A stretch of 44,847 nucleotides of DNA from NCBI GenBank assembly GCA_947627875.1, contig CANQXS010000022.1, positions 1 to 44,847 on the forward strand, written 5' to 3'. The notes under the pieces are model-generated. The model did no database searches and had not been told where the DNA came from. It worked only from the letters and a program-made list of their open reading frames with translations. The DNA is from an uncultured Clostridia bacterium (lineage in GTDB: Bacteria; Bacillota; Clostridia; Oscillospirales; Ruminococcaceae). Both the position numbers and the translations under genes were made by a program. Below, in pieces: positions 7,939 to 15,750 of the stretch; positions within the stretch are counted from its first letter, which is position 1, and the number at the start of each line of letters is the position of its first letter.

Positions 7939-7962
7939 AGCCCGCATTTTCGAGTGCGGGCT
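7939..7962 (-). terminator. Bidirectional terminator between convergent units
   Basis: AGCCCGCA pairs with TGCGGGCT (8 bp, 8-nt loop). On the minus strand it is followed by a T-rich tail, making it a good terminator for the ABC transporter operon. On the plus strand the tail is weaker but it can also end the DeoR unit. Confidence 0.8.
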
Positions 7963-8022
7963 GATATTTAAATAATAATGAGAAACATATAAATGCGCAA
8001 TGCAACATTATTTTTCTGAGCT

Positions 8023-10113
8023 TTACGCACCCATCAGCTCTCTGTTTCCGCTGACCCGCCAGCAGAGCCTCTGCATAAAGTCCGCGCCGGCGAGGTAGAC
8101 GACTATCGGCAGGGCGAACGCGGCGAGCGTGATTATCGTCGCGGTCGTCGGGCTCTTGGATTTATGGGAGATGAACAGCACGAGCTCAGCGAAAACCGTT
8201 AATGAGATTATTCTGAAAACAGTAAGCAGAATTAAGTATCCGAGCACCGGAATCCCGCCGAATTTTGCGTAACCCGTTATCGCAGAGACGGGGTCCAAAA
8301 GCCCCTGCGAGCCGTAGGTAAGTATCATCTCGGCGTAGTGCGGAACGTATACCGCGAGGCAGACGAGCAACGTAAAAATCGCGGCGATCAGCGCGTTATG
8401 CTCAAAATAAGTGCGTTTTCCTGCTTTCGTGGTGTAGAGCAAAAAACCGATTCGCGCGCGGTTGTCGTAGGCGATGAGCGGCGAAATCGCGAGGCATATC
8501 CCGAGCATCGCGACCAGCCCGAGCTTATAATCGGTCTTGAAGCCGTTCACGCCGAAAAGCTCCTCCCAACCCGTCGTGTAGTACATAAATTCGGACAGTT
8601 GTTTCCCACGCGCGACCTCAACGGCGGTATTGAACTGGCTGACCAGCTTCATAAATCCCTGCCGCTTCGACCAATATTCGTTGTCGGAAAAGCTGCCCGA
8701 CGCAGCGGCGTTGTATTCCTTCGTGAGCGCTTCGGCGGTCGATTTCATATAATCATAGACCGCAGCGGGGTCCGTTTTTTCGTACGCTTCGGCGGAATAT
8801 GCGCTGTAGTAGCTGTCGGTCGAGCTGTAGGGGCGGACGTAGTTGTATTCGCTGTAGACCGAGAACGCGAGCACCGCCAAGAGTATCGGCAAGCCCTTGT
8901 GAAGAATGAATAATTTATGCACGGAATATGCAAAAAGCCGCTTCGGGGGCTTTATTTTTATGCGCCTGCGGCGGGTTTTCTTGATTTCTGATATTGATAT
9001 ATTCTCATACAGTCTGACTGTCAGGAAAACCAGCGCGGCTATCAGCAAAAGCGTTACACAGGTGGTCGTTACGAGCAAATTTATCGGGTATCCGAACAAG
9101 TTTATGTTAGCGTAGGTCTTGAAAAGATGCGCCGAATTTACGAACGCCGCGAGGTTGATTTGCTTGAGCGGAGAGAGAACCGAGGTCTCGGAGATGATGA
9201 GATAAAGTGCCGTCTCGACGCCTCCGGCGAGCAGGAGTATGAAGTATGCAGTCGTGTTTTTGAGCCTTATAAACAGGCTTTGCGCGATGAGCGCGCAGAC
9301 AGACATCGCGACGGTTTTGTATGCAAATACAAGTGCCAAGAGCTGCGCGACGCTGATTCTGAGATTGCAGCCCAAGAAGCCTTTCAGCGACTGCACAGGG
9401 CGGGAAAGGTCGCCCAAGCCGAACCTCGCCGAACCTATCCAAAGATTCAGCAGAAAGAAAACGCCTCCGCAGGCAAGGCACGCCGTAAACACCGCAGCTG
9501 TTTTTGCAAGCGCAAGGCGGGCTCTGCCGTACCTGAGAGGTTTGACTAATCCTACTATTCCGCACTCACGGTCTTTGTAAAATATCGCGGTCACTGCGGC
9601 GAAAATTATGAATAACAGAAGTATATCCGACGCCGTATTTTCGACAGCCAAGAGCACGCCGTCCGAGGGCGCGAAGACGGGCTGAACGCTCCGCACGGCG
9701 TCATAAGCCGACGGAGTCTTGACGATGTTTCTGTACGCAAAGCTGTTCGGGTCGGCAAAAATCGAGACTGCGGTCATCGTCGCGGCGGTGTCGTCGATAG
9801 ACTGGAGGTATTGATGATACGTCCCGACAGCCTTGAGCTGCTCGATCTCCTCGTTCATCATCGATCGGACTTCCCACTTTCCGCTCTCCCAGCCGCCGAA
9901 CATATTGTCGCGCCGCGCGATTGAATAATCGTAAGCTTCCCGGAAGGTCTTGCCCTTGGCGATTTCGTAGTATTCCTTATACTCCTTCGCTGGGCAGCGC
10001 ATACCGAAGCTCTGCGAGCAGGAGACGTAAATATTCAGTAAAAGCCCGCAAATAAGCACCAAAGCGAACATTTTGGTGTGCAGGAGCTTGTAAATTTCAT
10101 TACGGTAAATCAT
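8023..10113 (-). CDS. ABC-2 type transporter permease, large
   Basis: 696 residues from the ATG at 10113, chosen because GGAG precedes it and MIYRNEIYKLLHTKMF is a normal permease N-terminus; longer readings run into the ATPase gene. About eleven hydrophobic helices fall into two halves. The first (residues 1-360) starts with FALVLICGLLLNIYVSC, has an external loop of about 130 residues and ends in LLVTTTCVTLLLIAALVFLTV. A basic stretch KKTRRRRIKIKPPK follows. The second half begins near LPILLAVLAFSVYSEYNY, again with a large outer loop. This looks like two ABC-2 permease units in one chain. It lies 2 nt after its ATPase. Likely an exporter; substrate unknown. Confidence 0.85.
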   Translation of the reverse strand: MIYRNEIYKLLHTKMFALVLICGLLLNIYVSCSQSFGMRCPAKEYKEYYEIAKGKTFREAYDYSIARRDNMFGGWESGKWEVRSMMNEEIEQLKAVGTYHQYLQSIDDTAATMTAVSIFADPNSFAYRNIVKTPSAYDAVRSVQPVFAPSDGVLLAVENTASDILLLFIIFAAVTAIFYKDRECGIVGLVKPLRYGRARLALAKTAAVFTACLACGGVFFLLNLWIGSARFGLGDLSRPVQSLKGFLGCNLRISVAQLLALVFAYKTVAMSVCALIAQSLFIRLKNTTAYFILLLAGGVETALYLIISETSVLSPLKQINLAAFVNSAHLFKTYANINLFGYPINLLVTTTCVTLLLIAALVFLTVRLYENISISEIKKTRRRRIKIKPPKRLFAYSVHKLFILHKGLPILLAVLAFSVYSEYNYVRPYSSTDSYYSAYSAEAYEKTDPAAVYDYMKSTAEALTKEYNAAASGSFSDNEYWSKRQGFMKLVSQFNTAVEVARGKQLSEFMYYTTGWEELFGVNGFKTDYKLGLVAMLGICLAISPLIAYDNRARIGFLLYTTKAGKRTYFEHNALIAAIFTLLVCLAVYVPHYAEMILTYGSQGLLDPVSAITGYAKFGGIPVLGYLILLTVFRIISLTVFAELVLFISHKSKSPTTATIITLAAFALPIVVYLAGADFMQRLCWRVSGNRELMGA

Positions 10114-10115
10114 AG

Positions 10116-10841
10116 CTATTCTCCGTAATATTGCATATACAGGTTCTCTAAATTCTTCTCGCCGTTTTTGACCTTTTCGCATAACTCGGGGACGGTCCCC
10201 TCGTCGATGAGCTCGCCCTGCTTTATGAGCAAAATGCGGTCGGCAATGGTCTCGATGTCCGAGACGATATGGGTCGAAATGATGACGATTTTGTCCTTCG
10301 AGAGCCTTGAAATCAGGTTTCGCGTGACGACTCGCTGCTTCGGGTCGAGACCGGCGGTCGGCTCGTCCAAAATCAGCAGCTTCGGGTTGCCGAGGAGCGC
10401 CTGAGCGATCAAAACGCGCTGCTTCATTCCGCCCGAGAAGCCGCCTAACTTCTGGTCGGCGCTGTCCGAGAGCTCCACCAAATCCAGAACCCGCTCGACT
10501 TCTCCCTCGATTTTCTCCTTTTTTATGCCCTTGAGCGCGGCGAGATAGCCGACGAACCGCGAGGCGGTGAACGAAGGGTAAAGCTCCTGCTGCTGCGGCA
10601 TAAAGCCGATTCGGCGGCGGTATTTCGCCTGCAATTTATTGATGTCCTCGCCGTTCCAGAGTATCTCGCTGTCGGAGTCGGCGGGTATATTCTGCGTGAT
10701 GACGTTCATCATCGTAGACTTGCCCGCGCCGTTGGGACCTAAGAGCCCGTAAACGCCGTCGTGGAAGTCGTAGTCAAAGTCTATAAGGGCGTGTTTTGAG
10801 CCGTAGTGCTTGTTCACGCCGTTTAAGGATAATGTGTTCAT
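10116..10841 (-). CDS. ABC transporter ATP-binding protein
   Basis: 241 residues. Walker A GPNGAGKST (35-43), Q-loop in GFMPQQQEL, signature FSGGMKQRV and Walker B LLILDEPTAGLDP, then the H-loop in IISTH. It is the nucleotide-binding subunit for the permease encoded 2 nt downstream. The ATG overlaps the stop of lipoprotein A by 4 nt (ATGA), so lipoprotein, ATPase and permease form a translationally coupled unit. The type resembles the ABC-2 drug, peptide and sodium export ATPases; the cargo cannot be inferred. Confidence 0.93.
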   Translation of the reverse strand: MNTLSLNGVNKHYGSKHALIDFDYDFHDGVYGLLGPNGAGKSTMMNVITQNIPADSDSEILWNGEDINKLQAKYRRRIGFMPQQQELYPSFTASRFVGYLAALKGIKKEKIEGEVERVLDLVELSDSADQKLGGFSGGMKQRVLIAQALLGNPKLLILDEPTAGLDPKQRVVTRNLISRLSKDKIVIISTHIVSDIETIADRILLIKQGELIDEGTVPELCEKVKNGEKNLENLYMQYYGE

Positions 10842-11926
10842 GGCTCACTCCTTTTGAACATCTCATCTTCCGGTACTTTCTTGAAATTGCTGCCGAGACC
10901 GTGAATAATATAGCTGCCGTCGTGATAGCAGAGAACAAAGCTGTATTTGGGGATAACGCCCTTATTGAGCTCGAGTATTTCACCGGTCGAAAGGTCGATA
11001 GCGGTGCCGTCGCTATTGAAGTAATAACCGTTGACGGGTAACACGGCGATGTTATCAGGCAGCTCATAGTTTTCAAAAACCATTTCATTACCTTCGCTGT
11101 CAACTATGACTGCATTGTCGCCGTCCATATATCCGTAGTAGCCGCCGCTTGCAAACATCGGCTTCGTTACTTCGTATTCATTCAGCGAGGATATGGGCAT
11201 ATCCCAATCGCTTATTTCACCTGTTTCGAGGTCGAAGCGAACATAAATATCATTATAATCCTGTATATACAAGCCGCCGTTATATTCGCCAAGTATACTC
11301 GGAAGTGCGGGATAATCTGTAAGCTGCCATTTATTGTATTCCTTATTTGTGAAATCATAGCTGCAGATATATGTCTCTCCGTTACCCGTTGCGACGCCCG
11401 TGTGAGCCTCATTCTCCTCCTCGATAACGGTAAAATAGGCGACCGAACCTTTTATCACAAGGTCTTGAATGTAGTCAATATCTTCAAGGGTGTCATACTT
11501 TATCCTCGAACTGCCGTCAAGCTCCGCTTTATAGATATCTTTATATGTGTGCAGCTTTTCGTCTTTGTCCCACTCGTAGTTAGAGCGTATAAAGTAAAGA
11601 TTATTACCTACAACAGTCGGGTGGCTTGTCTCTCCTTGCACTCCGAAAGCGGTGCAGACATCGGGGTCATCATGCGGACAGTTCGGACGGGCGCACAATA
11701 TTGCAGACTTCATAGAATCGAAGTCGAAAAACCACAGCCGCAGACCCGCGACGTTGTCCTCGATATAAAGCATACCGTTGAGATTGAGGTTTGACCAATT
11801 ATTATTCCTGCGAGCGGTCTCATAGCCTTCGGCGTATTCTTTTTCGACGGTATCGACTTTCTCTTCCCCGCCGCAGGAAGTCAGAAGCAATAATACCGAT
11901 AAAATGATTGCAAGCAGTTTTTTCAT
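10838..11926 (-). CDS. Lipoprotein A of a six-member paralogous array (CxPNCxH family)
   Basis: 362 residues from the ATG at 11926 (AAGGAG 8 nt upstream; an in-frame GTG 9 nt earlier lies too close to that site). Signal peptide with lipobox LLTSC (Cys18). A Cys/His motif CARPNCPHDDPDVC (Cys78, Cys83, His85, Cys91) follows FFDFDSM. The rest is beta-rich, with short repeats such as YKAELDGSSRI and YICSYDFTNKEY that suggest a small propeller. The C-terminus ends PEDEMFKR. Its last 150 residues closely match lipoprotein B (DLETGEISDWDMPISSLNE, FENYELPDNI). It is the only member coupled to an ABC transporter. The family is seen in gut Firmicutes but has no function known to me; zinc binding by the motif is a guess. 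Confidence 0.85.
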   Translation of the reverse strand: MKKLLAIILSVLLLLTSCGGEEKVDTVEKEYAEGYETARRNNNWSNLNLNGMLYIEDNVAGLRLWFFDFDSMKSAILCARPNCPHDDPDVCTAFGVQGETSHPTVVGNNLYFIRSNYEWDKDEKLHTYKDIYKAELDGSSRIKYDTLEDIDYIQDLVIKGSVAYFTVIEEENEAHTGVATGNGETYICSYDFTNKEYNKWQLTDYPALPSILGEYNGGLYIQDYNDIYVRFDLETGEISDWDMPISSLNEYEVTKPMFASGGYYGYMDGDNAVIVDSEGNEMVFENYELPDNIAVLPVNGYYFNSDGTAIDLSTGEILELNKGVIPKYSFVLCYHDGSYIIHGLGSNFKKVPEDEMFKRSEP

Positions 11927-11980
11927 ACAGACCACTCCTTGTTGTTTATTAAATATGCGTCAAAACCGTTAATGCCTCAG

Positions 11981-12009
11981 ATTATATTGCATTTGCAATG
12001 AGGAGTCAA
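11981..12009 (-). promoter_or_regulatory. Predicted promoter of lipoprotein A-ABC operon
   Basis: TTGACT (12004-12009), 17-nt spacer, TATAAT (11981-11986) on the minus strand, about 55 nt before the start codon at 11926. Confidence 0.75.
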
Positions 12010-12079
12010 TTCATTTTACACGAACGGTCGAAAAGCCGACACAAACGGTCAAAAAATGCTGAGCGATAATGCGTTCGGC

Positions 12080-13210
12080 TCACCTCTTGAATAATTCATC
12101 TTCGGAAAGCTTGATATATTCGCCGGTCGAGACCTCGCTTGCGACGATATAGCCGTCGCGGTAGCAGAGGACATAGCCGTATTTCGGTATTGCTTTCGGA
12201 TTTAATTCGAGTATCTCACCGCTTGAAAGGTCGATAGCATTACCTGCCTCGGCGTTGAAGAAATACCCGTTTACGGGCGCCGCATAGATGTTGTCGGGCA
12301 GCTCGTAGTTTTCAAAAGTCATCTCGTTGCCCTCGCTGTCGATTATGACCGCGTTTTCGCCGTCCATATATCCGTAGAAGCCGCCGCTCGCAAACATCGG
12401 CTTTGTTTTTCCGTTTTCATTGAGCGAGGATATAGGCATATCCCAGTCGCTTATCTCTCCGGTCTCGAGATCGACCCGAAGCCGGAAATCCGTCCACTCC
12501 CCGCCCCTTTCGGCGGCGCAGTATCCGTCAATATAGAGCCCTCCGCCGTATTCTCCGAACACCGACGCGCCCGCGTCGTAGCCCTCGGCGAGCAGCCCCA
12601 AATTAGAAAACTTCTCCTTTTCGTAGTCGTAGCTGCAAATATAGACCTTTGTATAGCCCGTGCTGACCCCCGTGTAGTCCTCGTATTCCACCTCTGCGGC
12701 GGTAAAGTAAGCGGTCGAGCCCTTTGCCGCAAGGTCGCGGACGGACAAATTTTCGATAGTATCTGCCTTGACCCTCGAGCTGCCGTCGGGAGCGGCTCTG
12801 TAAACCTCGGTGGAAACGATAACTTCGCCGTTTTCTCCCCATTTGCGCTTTTCGCTGAAGAAATACAGCTTGTTGTTTACGACCGTCGGATACCCGCTCC
12901 AGCAGTCGATCCCGAACGCGGTGCAGGTGCGCGGGTCGCTGTGAGGGCAGTTCGGGCGCATACAGAGTATTACCGACTGCATCGAGTCAAAGTCGAAAAA
13001 CCATACCCGTCTCGCCGTGAGGCCGTTAGCGTCCTCGTTTTCGTCGTCGTAGAATATCCCGTTGAGGGTCCGGCTCGTCCGCCTCGGGCTGCGGTACGCA
13101 GTTTCATATCCATCGGCGTATTCTCTGCCTGCGGTCTCTTTCTTTTCCGCGCCGCAGGCACACAGCAGTAAGCAGGCGATGAACAGCGCCGAAATAATAA
13201 GTTTTTTCAT
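12080..13210 (-). CDS. Lipoprotein B of the paralogous array
   Basis: 376 residues. Signal peptide with lipobox LLCAC (Cys19). CMRPNCPHSDPRTC (Cys83, Cys88, His90, Cys96) follows FFDFDSMQSV. Beta-rich repeats include YRAAPDGSSRV and YICSYDYEKEKF. The end reads SEDELFKR. It is the closest paralog of lipoprotein A, nearly identical over the stretch beginning DLETGEISDWDMPISS, but the central part (near SVFGEYGGGLYIDG) has diverged. This is the pattern expected after duplication with relaxed or diversifying change in the middle. GAGGAGGA precedes the ATG, which lies 7 nt after the stop of lipoprotein C, so B and C share a transcript. Role unknown; anchored outside the cell membrane. Confidence 0.85.
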   Translation of the reverse strand: MKKLIISALFIACLLLCACGAEKKETAGREYADGYETAYRSPRRTSRTLNGIFYDDENEDANGLTARRVWFFDFDSMQSVILCMRPNCPHSDPRTCTAFGIDCWSGYPTVVNNKLYFFSEKRKWGENGEVIVSTEVYRAAPDGSSRVKADTIENLSVRDLAAKGSTAYFTAAEVEYEDYTGVSTGYTKVYICSYDYEKEKFSNLGLLAEGYDAGASVFGEYGGGLYIDGYCAAERGGEWTDFRLRVDLETGEISDWDMPISSLNENGKTKPMFASGGFYGYMDGENAVIIDSEGNEMTFENYELPDNIYAAPVNGYFFNAEAGNAIDLSSGEILELNPKAIPKYGYVLCYRDGYIVASEVSTGEYIKLSEDELFKR

Positions 13211-13216
13211 TCCGTG

Positions 13217-14491
13217 TCATTCCTCCTCAAAGAGCTCGGCGGGCAAAAGCTTGCGGAATTCGCGCGTAAATTGGTCGAAAACAATATAACTGCCCTCGTA
13301 ATATGCCGTTATCGCTTCGTTCTCTCCGATCGCGCCCGCTCTGAGCCTGTATATATCTCCGGTCATAAGCTCGGTCGCAAGGAGCGTTTCGGCGTTGAAC
13401 ATCATTCCGTTCACGGGATGATCGGCGGCGCGCTCGGTCAGACGGTGATTTTCGACTTTCCTGATGCTTCCGTCAGGCGAAGCGATTACAGCGGTTTTGC
13501 CCTGCTGACAGACATAAAACCCCTCCGCCGCCGCAACAATATCCGGCGCAGGCCAGTTCATACCCTCGCGGTTGCCCGGAACAGGCAGCTCCGATTCCGT
13601 TATGCTTTCCGTTTCGGGGTCAAGGGCAAATATTCTTGTTACGGTGAGCGAATGAAGGCTGTCAAAGTAGTCGGGCGTGCCCGCGCTCAATCCCTCGGGG
13701 AGTTCCTCGGCGCCCACCGACATATAGTAGATTTTCCCTCCGTATTCGCCGATTACCCCGACAGTGTCGCTCGCATACAGATGCGAGATCTGCCCAAGAT
13801 TTTTGAGCTCGTTTGTTTTAAAATCAAAGCTTTCGACGAAGTAATTATATTCCGCCGCCAAAAGACCGTTTTCGCCCGCGATCTCCTCCGCCGCAACGGT
13901 ATAGCCCCGGTCTCCCGAAACAAATAGACCCGAGAGCGTATAGCCCTCTAAAGTCGCGACTTTTCGGCGCTCCGAGCCGTCCGCGGCGGCTTTATATATA
14001 TTCGCGCAGGAGCTTATGCCGCCTTTTGCCGACATCTCGCGGATATTTTCGACGAAGTATATACTGCCGCCATAGGAGCACAGCATAACGTCGGCGCCGT
14101 TAGACAAGCCGAACGCCGAACACGTTTCGGGGTCGTCATGCAGGCAGTTCGGCTTTGAGCAAACCGGAAAAGAATTCAAAGAAGCAAAATCCGCAAAGCT
14201 CATTCTTCCCGCCGAGGAATAGGCGTCGACATAATACGCTCCGTCGGAGAGCAAAAAGTATCCCGAGCCCTTGGAAGCGCCGAGCTCTTCTATCGCTTGC
14301 CCGCCGGGGAATTTTCCGCCCGTCACCGTTTTAACATCGGCGCGGACCGTTTCCGCGGCGCTCTCGTCGAGCGAAACGACAGCCTCGGTCTCGACTGCAC
14401 GGGAGGTTCCCTGCTCTTTTCGGGTCGCATTATTGCAGCCCGAAGAGAGCAGCATAAAGGCAGATAATAATACTACGGTCAATTTTTTCAT
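13217..14491 (-). CDS. Lipoprotein C of the paralogous array
   Basis: 424 residues from the ATG at 14491 (GAGGTG at good spacing). Lipobox LSSGC (Cys19), then a longer low-complexity spacer than its paralogs (about residues 20-75, rich in Ala, Glu, Ser). CSKPNCLHDDPETC gives Cys111, Cys116, His118, Cys124. It is followed by beta-rich text with YKAAADGSERR and an end ELFEEE. It has its own perfect promoter. Its first 20 nt of leader and ribosome binding site are practically the same as those of lipoprotein D, so the duplication included the 5' region. Unknown function. Confidence 0.85.
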   Translation of the reverse strand: MKKLTVVLLSAFMLLSSGCNNATRKEQGTSRAVETEAVVSLDESAAETVRADVKTVTGGKFPGGQAIEELGASKGSGYFLLSDGAYYVDAYSSAGRMSFADFASLNSFPVCSKPNCLHDDPETCSAFGLSNGADVMLCSYGGSIYFVENIREMSAKGGISSCANIYKAAADGSERRKVATLEGYTLSGLFVSGDRGYTVAAEEIAGENGLLAAEYNYFVESFDFKTNELKNLGQISHLYASDTVGVIGEYGGKIYYMSVGAEELPEGLSAGTPDYFDSLHSLTVTRIFALDPETESITESELPVPGNREGMNWPAPDIVAAAEGFYVCQQGKTAVIASPDGSIRKVENHRLTERAADHPVNGMMFNAETLLATELMTGDIYRLRAGAIGENEAITAYYEGSYIVFDQFTREFRKLLPAELFEEE

Positions 14492-14512
14492 ATAAAACAC
14501 CTCTTTTACGCT

Positions 14513-14541
14513 ATTATACCACAGTATAGCAGAGATGTCAA
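14513..14541 (-). promoter_or_regulatory. Consensus promoter of lipoproteins C and B
   Basis: TTGACA (14536-14541), 17-nt spacer, TATAAT (14513-14518) on the minus strand, 22 nt before the ATG at 14491. Both hexamers match the sigma-A consensus. It is the paralog of the lipoprotein D promoter but has no homopolymer in its spacer. Confidence 0.85.
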
Positions 14542-14552
14542 TACCCTTTAGC

Positions 14553-15683
14553 TCACTCTTCCGAGAAAAGCTCGTTTTTTGCTATTTTTCTGTATTCGTA
14601 CTGCCCCGAATCTTTGTTCAGCCGTTTAACAATATACGACCCGTCCAAGTAATATATTATATCGTCGTATTTATCTATTCCGCTGACGGAATAACGGTCG
14701 CCGCTGTTTATTTCAACGGCAAATTTGTTTTCACCGTCGATTATATAGCCGTCGATAATGCTTACATACGTTGAATTTTGCGTGATGTCGGGAATATATA
14801 TTTCTTTGCCGTCCTCGGTATAAAATGTCGCCCCCTCGTCCTCATAGTGAACAAGACCGCACTCGCATGGGTAATAATCGCCGTCGCGCTCGGAAATTTC
14901 GTTGTTTTGGCGGTTATATTTGAAAGTCTCTCTTAGGCTAGTGGGGATATTGTTCGGATCGTAGACATACTTCTCTTCCAAATATGATACCGTAAAATAT
15001 ATCTCTCCGTTATATTCTCCGTCGATTTGTATGGCGCAGCTGTATCCTTTCTTCATTGAGAACAGCTCCGAAAGCTGACCGCTTTCAAGATCATAGGAAA
15101 ACAGCTTCGCGGTCGGCTCGCTGTGATCGAGAGACAGATCGGTATATCCATGCGTTCTCATTCCGAAATAAAGAGTGCTGCCGATAAGTAAACAGTCTGA
15201 CGAATCCTCCATATCTTCCAAGGTCAGAAGCACTTTTCTGTTTGTGCCGTCGATGTCAGCACGGACGAAATTCATGTTGTAAACGGGCTTGTCTTTTTTC
15301 ATGTAAGAGTCCGCTTCAAAGAAATAAATATTGCCGTTATAAATGAACGGATCAATATCCATTCCGTAGGACGAACAGTCGTGCGTATCGTGCCGGCAGT
15401 TCGGCTTTGAGCAGATAAGCACCGAATCCATTATCGAAAAATCAAAGAAGTTAAGCCGCACCTGCGAATCTATAAACAGCTCGCCGTCGTTTGATATAGC
15501 CATTGACGGACCGTATCTTTTGCCGTCGTATTCCGCGCCGTCGGATTGAATTTCCCCGCCCGCCGCCTCGGATATACCGTCGGAGCCGACCGGCTCGCCG
15601 CTCTGCGGAAAGGTTCCGCTTTTTTCGCCGCAGGCTGTCAGAAGCAGTATTGCGGCAAAAATAATCGCTGATAATTTTTTCAT
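14553..15683 (-). CDS. Lipoprotein D of the paralogous array, under a G-tract promoter
   Basis: 376 residues from the ATG at 15683 (AGAGGTG upstream). Lipobox LLTAC (Cys18), then a Gly/Ser/Glu-rich spacer. CSKPNCRHDTHDC gives Cys91, Cys96, His98, Cys103, following FFDFSIMDSVLI. Beta-rich body with VRADIDGTNRKVL and LFSYDLESGQL. The C-terminus reads YLDGSYIVKRL and KNELFSEE. An extra Cys pair (YPCECGLVHYED) lies near residue 285. It is the one member whose promoter holds a long G run in the spacer. If that run varies in length, this lipoprotein would be phase-variable. Function unknown. Confidence 0.85.
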   Translation of the reverse strand: MKKLSAIIFAAILLLTACGEKSGTFPQSGEPVGSDGISEAAGGEIQSDGAEYDGKRYGPSMAISNDGELFIDSQVRLNFFDFSIMDSVLICSKPNCRHDTHDCSSYGMDIDPFIYNGNIYFFEADSYMKKDKPVYNMNFVRADIDGTNRKVLLTLEDMEDSSDCLLIGSTLYFGMRTHGYTDLSLDHSEPTAKLFSYDLESGQLSELFSMKKGYSCAIQIDGEYNGEIYFTVSYLEEKYVYDPNNIPTSLRETFKYNRQNNEISERDGDYYPCECGLVHYEDEGATFYTEDGKEIYIPDITQNSTYVSIIDGYIIDGENKFAVEINSGDRYSVSGIDKYDDIIYYLDGSYIVKRLNKDSGQYEYRKIAKNELFSEE

Positions 15684-15712
15684 ATAAAACACCTCTTTCG
15701 TTATGTGCCTAA

Positions 15713-15742
15713 ATTATACCCCCCCCCGAAGAAATTTGTCAA
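15713..15742 (-). promoter_or_regulatory. Promoter of lipoprotein D with a G9 tract in the spacer
   Basis: TTGACA (15737-15742) and TATAAT (15713-15718) on the minus strand are both consensus. The 18-nt spacer between them consists of nine mixed bases followed by nine G. The -10 lies 29 nt before the ATG at 15683, so the untranslated leader is about 23 nt. Loss of one G gives the optimal 17-nt spacing; gain of one or two should weaken the promoter. Confidence 0.85.
15719..15727 (-). repeat. G9 homopolymer (C9 on plus strand) between -35 and -10
   Basis: Nine consecutive G on the transcribed-sense strand, directly against the TATAAT of the lipoprotein D promoter. It is one of only two G/C runs of this length in the window; the other is the G10 in the sugar transferase gene. 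Confidence 0.85.
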
Positions 15743-15750
15743 GCCCGCTT

